Shown: positions 1 to 10,581 of the stretch, piece after piece
Position numbering within the stretch: position 1 is the stretch's first letter
Layout of the letters: each line of letters begins with the position of its first letter
Source: Glycine soja
Lineage: Eukaryota; Streptophyta; Magnoliopsida; Fabales; Fabaceae
Assembly (NCBI RefSeq): GCF_004193775.1
Contig: NC_041021.1
Coordinates: 23,714,632 to 23,778,631 of the forward strand
DNA length: 64,000 nucleotides
Direction: 5' to 3'
Notes under the pieces: generated by a model
The model's database searches: none
What the model saw: the letters and a program-made list of their open reading frames with translations, nothing else
What the model was told of the DNA's origin: nothing
Made by a program: the position numbers and the translations under genes

Positions 1-2640
1 TTTCAAGAAAAGTCAAATACAAGTTTCCTAGATAGGAATCATCAATTATCAAGCACATGCAAATTTCTAAATCCCAGTCTTCTTTATTATTTTCACTACT
101 ATTACAATTTTAGATTTCATTTTTGAAAATTGAAATCCCAAACATAACCACCCAAGAAACTCTTATTGTCTCTACTAAGAGGCTTTTTCTAATCAACCCA
201 TTGCACCGCTATTCTTCAAAAGGCTATTTTTGGTTTGCTACAGCCACACACTAAACTCCTTTGCTATGGCAACCCCTGTAGCAGGCAGGGGCAACCACAT
301 TGTAACTTCAATTTAAAACAATGACCATTTGGAATATGGAAAATTCGGGTGAATGCTTCTCTAACCTATTTCTTTTTCTTCTTTTTTCCCCCAAAATTGG
401 TGCCCCATTTCCACACAAATTAATCAAATCAGGTCGTCAAAAGAGAAATAATTGGTCAACCGAAAACAAGCAAAAGAATCTACAACCTAACCTAAAAATC
501 AAACATAGATGTTGGCATGAATTACAAGACTAACATGAACAATTTCAACACAAATGAACCAAAATTAACTAGAAAATCCAAAAAGGTCAAAATTTTATAA
601 CTGAACTAAAAATATGACTCAGATGGCAAGAAAGATCTAGACTGTAGCCCGAGTTCATGTACATGATTTGTAGCTAAGTTCGATCTGATTGAGATGCAAA
701 AATTCAGAAATTGGAGACATAAATCAAAGTGATATGTCAAAAAAATTATGAATAAGGATTTAAAAGAAATGCAAAGAGAAGTCAAGTGCATTGCACATAC
801 CATTTAGGATCTGATTCGAGCCTGCAACTACAAATGCGTGAGTAAGTATTTGCCAACAAAGAACACCAACTTGTTTCTCCAAAGCAAACACAACAACACA
901 AACAAAAGGATGAAGAAGGTGTGTTTAACACCCCACGTTATTATATTTTGAATTCAATTAATAAATTACTGATATTTAAGTGATACTAATTTAAAATTGT
1001 TTTATCATGATTTAATGTTAAATTCAAAACTGAATATTAATAAAAAAAATTAAAATTATTAAGTAGTTAATTAAAATTAAATAATATTAATTTAATATGA
1101 TATATAAATTCATAATACATGTATTAAAAAAGAAAAAAAATATACATGATTATATAAACAAAATTATGCATCTCACATTTCAAATGAAGATTCAAATTTT
1201 TTAAAAAAGTATTCAATATTGGTTATAAATTCTTTTAATTAGTATATTTTAAATTTTATTATAAGAATTTAATTTGAGTATACCAAAAGTGTAAAAAAAA
1301 AATTATATTTTATCTATTTTTTAATGAGATAAATTATAAAAACTATTAAGTTTTATAATAATTACTTTAAAATTCATAGATAGAATTACTTTTAATTTTT
1401 TGATGATATAAAAAATATTAGAAGTACATAAAAATTAAAGTCATATAATAAATATCTCTTATTTTTGTTTTCTTAACTAATTATGAATATATTTTTTAAA
1501 AAAAGAAATATGATTAAGAATTCATAAAATATCAATTTAGATATGTTACAAGTAATATAAATAATTTTAAACATTTAAATTGTAATTTATTGATTATCAC
1601 TATAATATAAATTATCTTTAAAACATGTTACACATAAATATAATAATGTCAGAATTATAAACTTATCTATCTAAACTTCACATGAATCATTGAGATTTGA
1701 CTAATCAAAACTTTAACTTTACCAAAGTCGTTGATTTAATTTTGTCTTAGCTTCAACATTTTGAATCATTAGATCAAATATTTAATTTTAGAGTTTCCGT
1801 TGACACAATTCAATATGCTCTACCATCAATGGAGGATTATTAATTTTTTAAAACAATTATTTACTCTAATTTTAACATTTGTATTTTTTTAAAACAATTG
1901 ATTATATTTATAATTATTTAATATATGTATATTAATAATTTACACACAAATGTATTATTTTGACTTCTTAAGAATCTATATCTACTATTACTTTTTTAAA
2001 AAAATTTAGAGAAAATTAATAAAATAAGAGATAACATAATATTAATTTTAAAATTATTTTTTTTTCAAACATAATTATTTACTTTTAGAATATTTACTTT
2101 TACAAATTATTAATATATTAATTATTTAATATATGTATATTAATAATTTATACACAAATATATTATCATGACTTCCTAATGATTTATATTTTATCACATG
2201 CATTACTACTTGGAAAATTAAAATTTTAAAAATATCTTATTTTATATATGGTGCTTCAAAAGAAATTAAAGGAGGCCATTACTTAATGTATAATATCTCC
2301 CATTTATAATTTGTTTTCATTAGTAATAGAATGGGAATATAATTTAAATCAATTTCATATCAGTTTTTTTTAACTTCAAATTTTATTGAAAATGAAAAAG
2401 TCACAATGAGTAACCAAACCATACAATAAATAGAACACATTGGTGTTGAATTATTGAATCCAATGACATTCATTCATAAATATTCTTTAACCATTCAAAT
2501 GAATTGTTCAAAAGTCAAAGGATGGAAAAGAAAGGCACCAATACAATCAATGAGTAAGGACCAAAACATAAATCAAGACTACTCTAATCTACTTAAATAG
2601 CATCATGATTAATTTGAAAATAAAAGCTTCTAATAACATT
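1..2640. other. AT-rich intergenic DNA, no gene seen
   Basis: No ORF here has recognisable protein features. From about 930 to 2400 the sequence is very AT-rich with many poly-A and poly-T runs and TATA-like strings. The first 900 bases are less extreme in composition, but I find no exon-like reading frame or known repeat end in them. Short open frames at 321-533 (+) and 606-803 (-) look like chance ORFs. Confidence 0.6.
1911..2190. repeat. Pair of dispersed direct repeats, about 70 bp each
   Basis: Two similar blocks lie about 207 bp apart (near 1911-1982 and 2118-2190). Both contain TTAATATATGTATATTAATA followed by a similar segment running through ACACAAATRTATTAT to GACTTC. The second copy differs by scattered substitutions. 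They look like an old local duplication in the AT-rich tract. I cannot tie them to a named element. Confidence 0.6.
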
Positions 2641-2642
2641 GT

Positions 2643-3101
2643 TCAGGCATTTAGCCTGGCATTCACCCTTCTCAGAAGATTTTTAATTCCATAATCTAGT
2701 TGGGCTCTCATTTGAGGGGAAAGTGTATGTCCTGAAGTCTCCATGGTTGATGCCATCATCTCCAACCTCTGCTTCATAAACTCAAGAGAAGGAGGTGTCT
2801 CACTTGGCATTCCGACAGTCAAAGTTTGTTGGGTAGGGGTGACACCAGGCATGGTCATAGAACTAGTTGGTTGGATTGGGATCAAACCAGGCATTTCCAT
2901 AGACTCAATTGGTTGAATATGGGTCACGCTAGGAATTTCCATAGACTTGTCAATTGGTTGGATATGGGTCACACTAGGCACTGTCATAGACTCAATTGGT
3001 TGGGTAAGGGTCACACCAAATATTTTCATTGACCTAGTTGGTTGGTTTGGGGTCACACCAACCATTGCCATTGACCCTGTTGGCTTTTTAGGGGTTGCCA
3101 T
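2643..3101 (-). CDS. Small repeat-containing hypothetical protein, possible transposase-related fragment
   Basis: An open frame of 152 codons on the minus strand. The first two thirds are about seven tandem units of roughly 19 residues with the pattern GVTxxQPxxSM (for example GVTPNQPTRSM, GVTLTQPIESM, SVTHIQPIESM). The last 50 residues are not repetitive and are rich in Met, Leu and Arg (MKQRLEMMAS near residue 109, then RAQLDYGIKNLLRR). No signal peptide or membrane segment is evident. The repeat register runs a few codons upstream of the chosen Met (TQPTKF) to an in-frame TGA, and the frame beyond that stop is rich in Lys, Arg and Ser. It may therefore be the last exon or decayed end of a longer protein. 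The basic segment faintly recalls the C-terminus of plant En/Spm-related Transposase_24 proteins, but I do not claim this. Function unknown. Confidence 0.4.
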   Translation of the reverse strand: MATPKKPTGSMAMVGVTPNQPTRSMKIFGVTLTQPIESMTVPSVTHIQPIDKSMEIPSVTHIQPIESMEMPGLIPIQPTSSMTMPGVTPTQQTLTVGMPSETPPSLEFMKQRLEMMASTMETSGHTLSPQMRAQLDYGIKNLLRRVNARLNA

Positions 3102-3110
3102 AAACTTGGT
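2830..3110. repeat. Coding minisatellite, unit about 57-60 bp
   Basis: The DNA under the small minus-strand ORF is a tandem array with units marked by CAATTGGTTG or AGTTGGTTGG followed by GGGTCAC. One unit is 3 bp longer because of an extra codon. The unit length is a multiple of three, so the array preserves the reading frame. Confidence 0.7.
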
Positions 3111-4428
3111 TGGTTGAGTTCAGGTTTTCTGGAATCTATTGCTACCCTGCTTAGCTTTTGAATCAGCTCTATGTTTCCTCAAATTCCTATGCCTCCTGTG
3201 AAGGAACAAATGGCCCAATTAGTAATTTGTGGCTAACCAATTAAAATAAAAAGACCATGTTATAGTGTATTAAAACATGTTACACATTAGCCAAACATTC
3301 AACACATTTTAAGACAATAGAATTGTTAAATGAGATTGGGATGGATGCCCAAAATAATCTCACTTAGAAATTTTTTTATTGGAAGGTATGTGTTTTGTGG
3401 GAAAGTGATTCTAAATGTAAACCAAACAAAGCCCATAAAAAAGTAGAAAACTAGATTTCCATCTAGAATACAACTATTATTTGAAAAATTCACAATCTCA
3501 CATAGAACATAAGAAAGTGAATAAATGTTTCGTTAGGGCTTTTTCAGTCACGACGGTGTTTCCAATCGCTATGGTTCAGTCATTTTGTTTTCATCAATAG
3601 ATTTGACATCTTCAGTTCCCATAGTTGAAACCACATCCATTAATTGTTGCCTTCTAAAAATCTATCTAACACAATCCATGCATAACAAAGACACAACCCG
3701 AATTAGCAAACTACTTGCATAGAAAAAAATGAAGGAAAAAATATTAAATCAATCAACATTTTGAATGGCTTCCAGATAACAAAAACTCTCTTACCAGGTT
3801 CCTTTATGATTCAATTGTAGAAACCTGCAGAACAGAGAAAATTTTACTTACACAAATTCTTAGTGAAGGAAGGAAAAGGTATATATAATCAATTTAAGAG
3901 CTGACACTGACACCCATTAATCACAAAAATACATAACGATCTAGAAAGAATTAAAATATATAAAAACATTAATTTTAATATTTCAAATAAAACAATATTT
4001 TTAAGGAAATAGACAAGAATTAGAAAAGAAAGTCAAGACAATAAATGATTTATCAGACCAAGAGCATTGCATGTAACGGGTTCTTGAATTCAACAATGTA
4101 ACCCCTTCTCCCCATCATAAGTTTTAGAAATGTTTTGAAATGGGCAGTGCACGATGAATCACCAAAATTGACTTGTTGTAGTAGGTAATTTTAACCAGTT
4201 ATATGAAGTTTAGATATTTATTGTTTAGTCCCTTATTAGTAATTGTTGAGTCCAAAACCCTTGGTGCTTTAATTATTACAAATCTTCTGAACACAAATCG
4301 TAAGCCTTTTGAATTGATGCCTATTGATGAGTTTGCTTTAGTGTATTAAGAAAAGACAAGTTCTATAAAGACAACAATTGAAGTAAACTTAGGGTTGTCA
4401 TGAGTGACTCAAAAAAGTGATAAGCTTG
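3102..4428. other. Intergenic DNA upstream of the repeat-containing ORF
   Basis: No supported gene. On the minus strand there is a plausible 3' splice site near 3196-3204 (TTCACAG before GAGGCATAGG) followed by a short basic open stretch that leads towards the 2643-3101 ORF. An upstream exon is possible but unproven. The rest is AT-rich without recognisable structure. Confidence 0.4.
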
Positions 4429-4750
4429 CACTATCACACATGTGATCATTAGCAACATTTAGTAAAAAAATTGCTAAAATATTTCAAAAACATTTAAAAA
4501 AGGTTGCCAAATATGAATAAATGTTACTAATATGTTTTTGCAACATTTTATCGAATGTTGTATATAACTCATGTCACTAAAGGTTTTAGTGACATGAACT
4601 ATACACAACATTTGATAAAATGTCGCAAAAATATATTAGTAACATTTATTCATATTTAGTGATATTTTTTAAATTTTGTCAAAAGCTTTTAGCAGCATTT
4701 TACTAAGTGTTAAGGAAAATATGTTAATAAAGGTCATATGTGTAGTAGTG
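4429..4750. mobile_element. Foldback CACTA-type MITE with TTG target-site duplication
   Basis: The left end begins CACTATCACACATGTGAT and the right end finishes ATCACATGTGTGATAGTG-like, read as GGTCATATGTGTAGTAGTG. The two halves are inverted copies over almost their whole length, with a short centre near 4578-4592. Flanking bases 4426-4428 and 4751-4753 are both TTG, a 3-bp target-site duplication as expected for CACTA (En/Spm) transposons. The 322-bp length and absence of an ORF make it non-autonomous. Both ends share the CACTA core; the arms have diverged by substitutions and small indels, so the copy is not fresh. The transcribed arms could form a long hairpin RNA. Confidence 0.85.
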
Positions 4751-4753
4751 TTG

Positions 4754-5600
4754 AAAGCTCAAAAGAAGACTCGAAGTGTCCTTGTTTGTACTGCAATGAA
4801 GAAGTCAACATACTCACTCGATGAAGAGAAACATTTTAAGTCATGAGAAGTATTCAATAACTAAAGCACAAGAAGAATGTCACAGACATGAAGATTTGCA
4901 CAATGAACATGACATGAAGAATAACATTGTTGTAACACATTCAAAATGGAATTTCATCAACAAGACAAGTTCATAATGGACATTGTATCTAGAGTTCCAT
5001 AACGAAATTAAGGTATTCTTGGTGGCTATGGAAATCTTGACGAAATATTTTTAACTTCATGTGCAAGTCGCGGTCTAATACAACCTGGATCATGGACATA
5101 ATTGAGCCTAAAGTTACAAATGTTGATCTGCCTGGGCAACTAGATATGTATGCAGTAATTTAAAGAGTGCTTGATCTACAAAAATGCATTTAAGATGATA
5201 TTAGTCTTTGTGGAAATATAAGAGAAAGATCTATATTTTTCATGTAGAAGTTGTTAGCTAATATGGATTTTATCTTGGAGGACATTGATGATCAAGATAA
5301 AGATGTCATTTTGTCCTCGCAATAGAACATAGTTGCAATACTTTGAAGATTGCTTATGTTGTAGTGGTCCAAATTGATGACATTGTTAGAGATAGGGGGA
5401 ACAACATGAAGACTAAGCCTTGTAACTTGAAGGAGCTTAAAGAAGCTTTTTCTTTTTACATACCCAACTCTTTGAGTGGCATTTGTATTTTTTGTTGTAT
5501 TGTTTGTTGCATCTCAGTCTCAATCTTTTCATATGTACATCATGCATCATCATGTAGAAGTAGGAAGATTGTTTCTAAAGTTAGAAACTTCTTCAGTGCA
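4754..5600. other. Unassigned DNA between the MITE and the LTR-like stretch
   Basis: No convincing gene. The 86-codon frame at 5343-5603 (+) has a hydrophobic Cys/Ile-rich middle but no neighbours, no start context and no recognised domain. It is most likely chance, or remnant retroelement internal sequence. Confidence 0.4.
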
Positions 5601-6660
5601 TAAAACTCACTATTTTAATTGATTACAAGGAAAATTTTAATTGATTACACAAGTGTTTGCAGCTTGTAGAGAGATTCTTGTATCAGTTTAATTGATTACA
5701 TAGTTCAGTTGAGACAATGATTGGTTTTCATGAGTCTTTGATTTAATCGATTACTAGATAATCATAACCGATTACTCCGCTCTTAAAAGTGTTTCCAAAA
5801 GTGATTGATAACACTTTAATCGATTGAAATAATAATATAATTAATTACTTCTTCAAAATAATTGATTACATTGACTATTTAGTCGACAGACAATTATAAT
5901 TGTTTTATCTACAAATAACCACATTGTGTTCTCACTTCAGTGTCTAAAAATTTTAAGAAAAAGAGAGAGAGAGAAGATTAAGTGCTTAGAAAAAGTGTGT
6001 GACTCATAACTTCCAAACTTCATTTTCAAGCTCTCATGATGAGAAAATGAGTTGTGAATTTCTCTTGAGTTCAAGAAGACACTCATTCACTCATGCAAGG
6101 TTCTTGCACATGATTGATCAGGTTGTGTGTCTCCTTGACTCAGTTTTTCGTGTGTTTTACCTTCTTTTAGCATATGCATGAATGTCTAAAGGCATGCTAG
6201 AATAGGTTTTTATAGTTTGAGCTAAAAGTAAGTTTCTCTTAGGCTCTTATTCATAAAGGACCGTATGGTTAGGTGCCTTAGTCTCTTTTTTTGGGGTAGG
6301 AACTAAGATTGATTGTGATTGCTTGTAAGAATTCTATATGCATACTGAAAATCTAATTTGGGTTAGATTAGATAACTGGATTAGCTTCTCGAGAGATAAA
6401 GAGTTAACCAATATAAAAATTAGTGTACATCTTCTCTTGATCTTATCTTTCTTTCTCATTCTAGTCTTGATCAATTTACTAAAGGGTAAAAAAAATATCT
6501 TTTTGAGAAAGAACATTAACAAAAGATCTTGTATTATGGGTGATTCATTAAGTATTGGTTTATCAAAATTTTATGATACGATCCTTGGAAAAAAGTTTTT
6601 TAACTCTGGTTTTTTAAGTTTGATTTGATATAGAAACCAATTCACCCCCCTCTTAGGAAC
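5600..6660 (+). repeat. Decayed copia-like LTR or LTR-proximal sequence
   Basis: The first 280 bases contain repeated AATTGATTACA and ATCGATTA variants (5618-5885), the decayed form of the GTAATCGATTAC motif seen in the copia-like LTRs elsewhere here. The stretch ends with AATTCACCCCCCTCTTAG near 6640, the complement of the AAGAGGGGGGTGAATT block that lies close to the end of those LTRs. No terminal TG/CA pair with target duplication could be placed, so the boundaries are approximate. Confidence 0.4.
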
Positions 6661-7880
6661 CAAAGATCACATCAATCAAGGAATCCATGCACTTAGCATC
6701 AATGTCGATGGAAGACTCAATGGATGACTCCTCAGCCATTGAAGAAGTTTTGAAGCATTAGAAGGGCACATTAGAAGGTGAATCTTAACTGCATTCGAAG
6801 ATGCACAAGTGGAAAACTGAGAATGTCCTTGAGAAAATCTAGTGCGCAACATCAAAATGAATATTGAAAGGACATAGTGAAGTTTGAACCAAGGTCAGAA
6901 CACTAACATCGCAATAACAACAACTTTCACATGTTTCCTATGCTAAAATATGTTGCTTCAAAATGATTTATGATGTGATGAAGTATTGGGATTGATTGAG
7001 ATGAGCCATCTACATTGTCATATAATATTATTTTAATAAGAAGGAACATACATTAGAATAGGTCCTTCCTCAACAACATTAGAATGTATTTTTGAGAGAC
7101 CATTAGAAAGCTACTTAGAATTTGGTCACCAAAATGGATTGTGATAGTTGTAAGCCTGTAAAGTTAAAAGTAGTCTGTCTACTTCAAAAAGAAGTCACCT
7201 AGCTGTCATAACAGATAGATAATGACTAGTATGACATGTGGGGCCTATAAAAGGATAGAGGACAACTGCAAAACATGTGATAGAAGGTAGAAGACAACCT
7301 ACATTATGAAAAAACAAAATTCAACTCCTCTCCCCACTCTAGATGTGTTTTGAGTTCATAATGGTTTCAACAGAAGTGCATACAAGTTAGAGCTTTGAAT
7401 AAGATTCACCTCAATGAGTGTTGTAAAGTTGTAAAATCCCCCAAACACCTTCTCCTAGTTTGTAATCTATATGCATCCCAACTTAACCATTTGGTTCAAG
7501 TTTGGTTGTGAGATAAGTGATAGGGAGAAACCATGGAATATGGGTAGCTTAGAGAGAGAGTCTCCAAGAGTATAGCTTGAAGAGGTGAAGGTCAATACTT
7601 CTATTGTGTCTCCCATGACCATGTGTAATGTCATGGTTGAGATGGGTTGCTTCCCAAGAGTGAATAGAGGTTTTTTGGGAGGGACACCTAGTGAGGGGTG
7701 AAGGTTGTCTATCAAGAATTGGGGTGGTTCTATGGTGAGATGTATTCTCTTCCAAGAATTGAATTACTCTGTGGGATAAACCCACCTCAAGAGGTAAAGA
7801 ATACTTGGTTTGTTTCTCCCATGATCAAGTGTTTGATCTCCAAGCCAAGACCAATTGTAGTGCTATGGCGAGATGTTGAA
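6661..7880. other. Unassigned repetitive-looking DNA before the gypsy element
   Basis: No supported gene. From about 7540 to 7880 there are partial direct repeats marked by TATGGTGAGATG-like words (near 7633, 7731 and 7863) and TCTCCCATGA words (near 7604 and 7816). Short ORFs on both strands at 7467-7892 lie on these repeats and have no recognisable content. The boundary at 7880/7881 is where similarity to the downstream gypsy LTR begins. Confidence 0.4.
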
Positions 7881-8204
7881 ACCCTAGGTTGATTTTCGCT
7901 TAGTAAATTGAAATAGGGTTGGATTAAGTGGTTAACTGTTAGGGACGAATTCTCCATAACCCAGGATAAGAGAATGGCTTCTGAATCAGAGGAAATAAAC
8001 CATTTTTAATATTATTAGTTTCGTATTCCAGTTTACTTGTTCTGCTCCTTAAATCACAAAACAAACAACCCCCCCCCCATCGTTACTGTTACTGCAAGTA
8101 TATTATGAACAATTGGATTATCATTGCACGTTGGGAAACGACCTAGGATCACTTCCTAGTTATTGCATTTTCATGTTTATTTGATTCGGGTACGACCTCT
8201 ATCA
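7881..8204 (+). repeat. 5' LTR, 5'-truncated (last 324 bp only)
   Basis: This matches the end of the 3' LTR almost base for base: the segment from TAGGTTGATTTTCGC through AACAACCCCCCCCC to the terminal ATCA. The LTR portion equivalent to 15982-16792 is absent. Sequence to the left is unrelated, so U3 and the promoter of this copy have been lost. Confidence 0.9.
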
Positions 8205-8208
8205 AATT

Positions 8209-8226
8209 TGGCGCCGTTGTCGGGGA
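8209..8226 (+). other. Primer-binding site (tRNA-Asp type)
   Basis: TGGCGCCGTTGTCGGGGA lies four bases after the LTR end. This is the PBS sequence type of Athila-lineage elements, with one T in place of the commoner C (GTTGCC). It would pair with the 3' end of a tRNA whose terminus is ...GGCGCCA, most probably tRNA-Asp. Confidence 0.85.
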
Positions 8227-9065
8227 GCAGTGTCCAAAGGTTCATAATATCTAGCTAGTGTTGTGTGTTTAATTCTTTAGTGTTTTATGTTTAATTGTTA
8301 GCATTGTGTTAGTATGTGTGTTAGTGTTGTTTAGTGTCCTGGTATTTTGTTTAGTGTGTGTTCTGTTTCAGTTTTCCTATTAAGTGTTTCCCGTGTTTCA
8401 GTTTTGGGTGTTTGGCTGTGAATAGTGTTTTGTGACGGAATTAGCGACCACTTTTGCTTGCGGCAAAACAAAGTAGTAGTAGAAATCAAGTAGAGACGGA
8501 TTTTAGCGACCACCCATGCTGAATTATTTGAGATTTTTTGTTTTAGTAGCTAGGGTTGTTATTTTTTGCTGAATTTTTTTGTGGTAACTTCTTTCAATCC
8601 ATATTTTGTGGGAAAAATAGCTAGAGCCTTTAGTTTGGTCAGATTTGAAAGTACCAAAAGAGTAGCAAATTTTGTGTTTGTCGAAACTTCAAACGGCCAT
8701 AACTTTTGCTCCGGTTATCAGAATCGCAATTATTATATATGTATTTGGGGTAGAAAAACATTTCCTATGCCGTGGTAGCAGGCCATAGGCCAGCTGAGGT
8801 CTCCATCGTCCAAAAATAGTGATTCTGTCAAAAGTTTTTTATTTTTCAAGTTTTATTCACTTATTTTTCTTAACCTACCATTTTTAGCTTCCATAGATAG
8901 ACTTTGAATTTTCGCCTGAAATTTTTTGTGCTATCTTCTAATAATTTTATAAGGTTGCTCACAAAATTTCAAGTCATTTGGATATCATTTGAGGGTAGTT
9001 GTAGTTCAAACCTACACCTTTATTTACATGACAAAGCAACTAGTTGTGCATGCTGAATGTAGTGT
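8227..9065 (+). other. Untranslated leader of the gypsy element
   Basis: About 840 bases between the PBS and the gag start, without a coding frame. It starts with T-rich TAGTGTT-type sequence repeats (8240-8340). Leaders of this length are normal for the lineage. Confidence 0.7.
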
Positions 9066-10580
9066 ATGACTAGAGGCAATCCATCTAACTTACAACCCTT
9101 TGATCCTGAGATAGATAGGACATTTCATAGATTAGTTAGGCATCATTTTATACCTTTTGATCATCCTGAGCAGTCCATTACTGGTGAATCTGTGCATTCT
9201 GTTATTGGTGATTTTGAACATCCTGATTTTGAGCATTATAATTTTGAGCATTCTGATTCTGAGCATTTTGATTTTGAACATTCTGAGAACATGGCACAAC
9301 CTCCACCCTGTGAGAGGACTCTAAGGGAAATGGTTGCACCTGATTTCACCTACGAAAGCTTGTGCATCCAATACCCTGATGAGGATGTCGCATATGTTCT
9401 TAAAACTGGACTGATTCATTTGCTTCCAAAGTTTCATGACCTTGCAGGTGAAGACCCGCACAAACATTTGAAGGAATTTCATATTGTCTGCTCCACCATG
9501 AAACCCCCAGATGTCCAGGAGGACCACATATTTCTGAAGGCTTTCCCTCATTCTTTAGAGGGAGTGGCAAAGGACTGGCTGTATTACCTTGCTCCAAGGT
9601 CCATCACAAGCTGGGATGACCTGAAGAGAGTATTCTTAGAAAAAAATTTCCCTGCTTCCAGGACCACATCCATCAAGAAGGATATCTCAGGTATTAGACA
9701 ACTCAGTGGAGAGAGCCTGTATGAATACTGGGAGAGATTTAAAAAACTATGTGCCAGTTGCCCTCACCATCAGATTTCAGAGCAACTGCTTCTCCAATAT
9801 TTTTATGAAGGACTCAGTAATATGGAGAGAAGTATGATAGATGCTGCCAGTGGTGGAGCCCTTGGAGACATGACTCCTGCTGAAGCCAGAAATTTAATTG
9901 AGAAGATGGCTTCCAACTCCCAGTAGTTTAGCGCCAGAAATGATGCTATAGTCATTAGAGGAGTGCATGAGGTAGCTACAAACTCAGCTGAATCATCTGA
10001 AACAAAGAAGCTTGAAGGAAAACTGGATGCATTGGTTAACTTGGTAACCCAGCTGGCCTTGAACCAGAAATTTGTACCTGTTGCAAGGGTCTGCGGTTTG
10101 TGCTCCTCTGCTGACCACCATACAGACCTTTGCCCTTCCATGCAGCAACTTGGAGCAATTGAGCAGCCCGAAGCTTATGCTGCAAATATTTACAATAGAC
10201 CTCCTTAACCTTAGCAACAAAATCAACCACAGCAGAAAAATTATGACCTCTCCAGCAACAGATACAACCCTGGATGGAGGAATCACCCTAATCTCAGATG
10301 GTCTAGCCCTCAGCAACAACAATAGCAGCCTGCCCCTTCCATCCAAAATGCTGCTGGCCCAAGCAGACCATACATTCCTCCACCAATCCAACAACAGCAA
10401 CAGCCCCAGAAATAGCCAACAGTTGAGGCTCCTCCATAACCTTCCCTTGAAGAACTTGTGAGGCAAATGACTATGCAGAACATGCAGTTTCAACAAGAGA
10501 CCAGAGCCTCCATTCAGAGCTTAACCAATCAGATGGGGCAATTGGCTACATAATTGAATCAACAACAATCCCAGAATTCA
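9066..10580 (+). pseudogene. gag: gag polyprotein, Athila/Diaspora lineage, broken by stop codons
   Basis: Starts at ATG 9066. The first 286 codons are open: an N-terminal part with five FEHxD-like repeats (residues about 50-75), then a Retrotrans_gag capsid region (DPHKHLKEF, SLEGVAKDWL, ESLYEYWERFKKLC). A TAG at 9924-9926 follows a Gln codon; the same frame continues to a CCHC zinc knuckle (CGLC then H and C, about 10090-10130) that would bind packaging RNA. Beyond that the frame is a Gln-rich linker with further TAA/TAG codons (10206, 10212 and four more to 10553), nearly all where CAA or CAG is expected. A small deletion near 10570 shifts the frame into the protease region. In life Gag forms the cytoplasmic particle; this copy cannot make the full protein. 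Confidence 0.85.
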
Positions 10581-10581
10581 G

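Noticed and set aside
6334..6628. Hydrophobic ORFs on both strands
   Set aside because: Composition-driven frames in a decayed LTR-like stretch; overlapping on both strands, without start context or homology.
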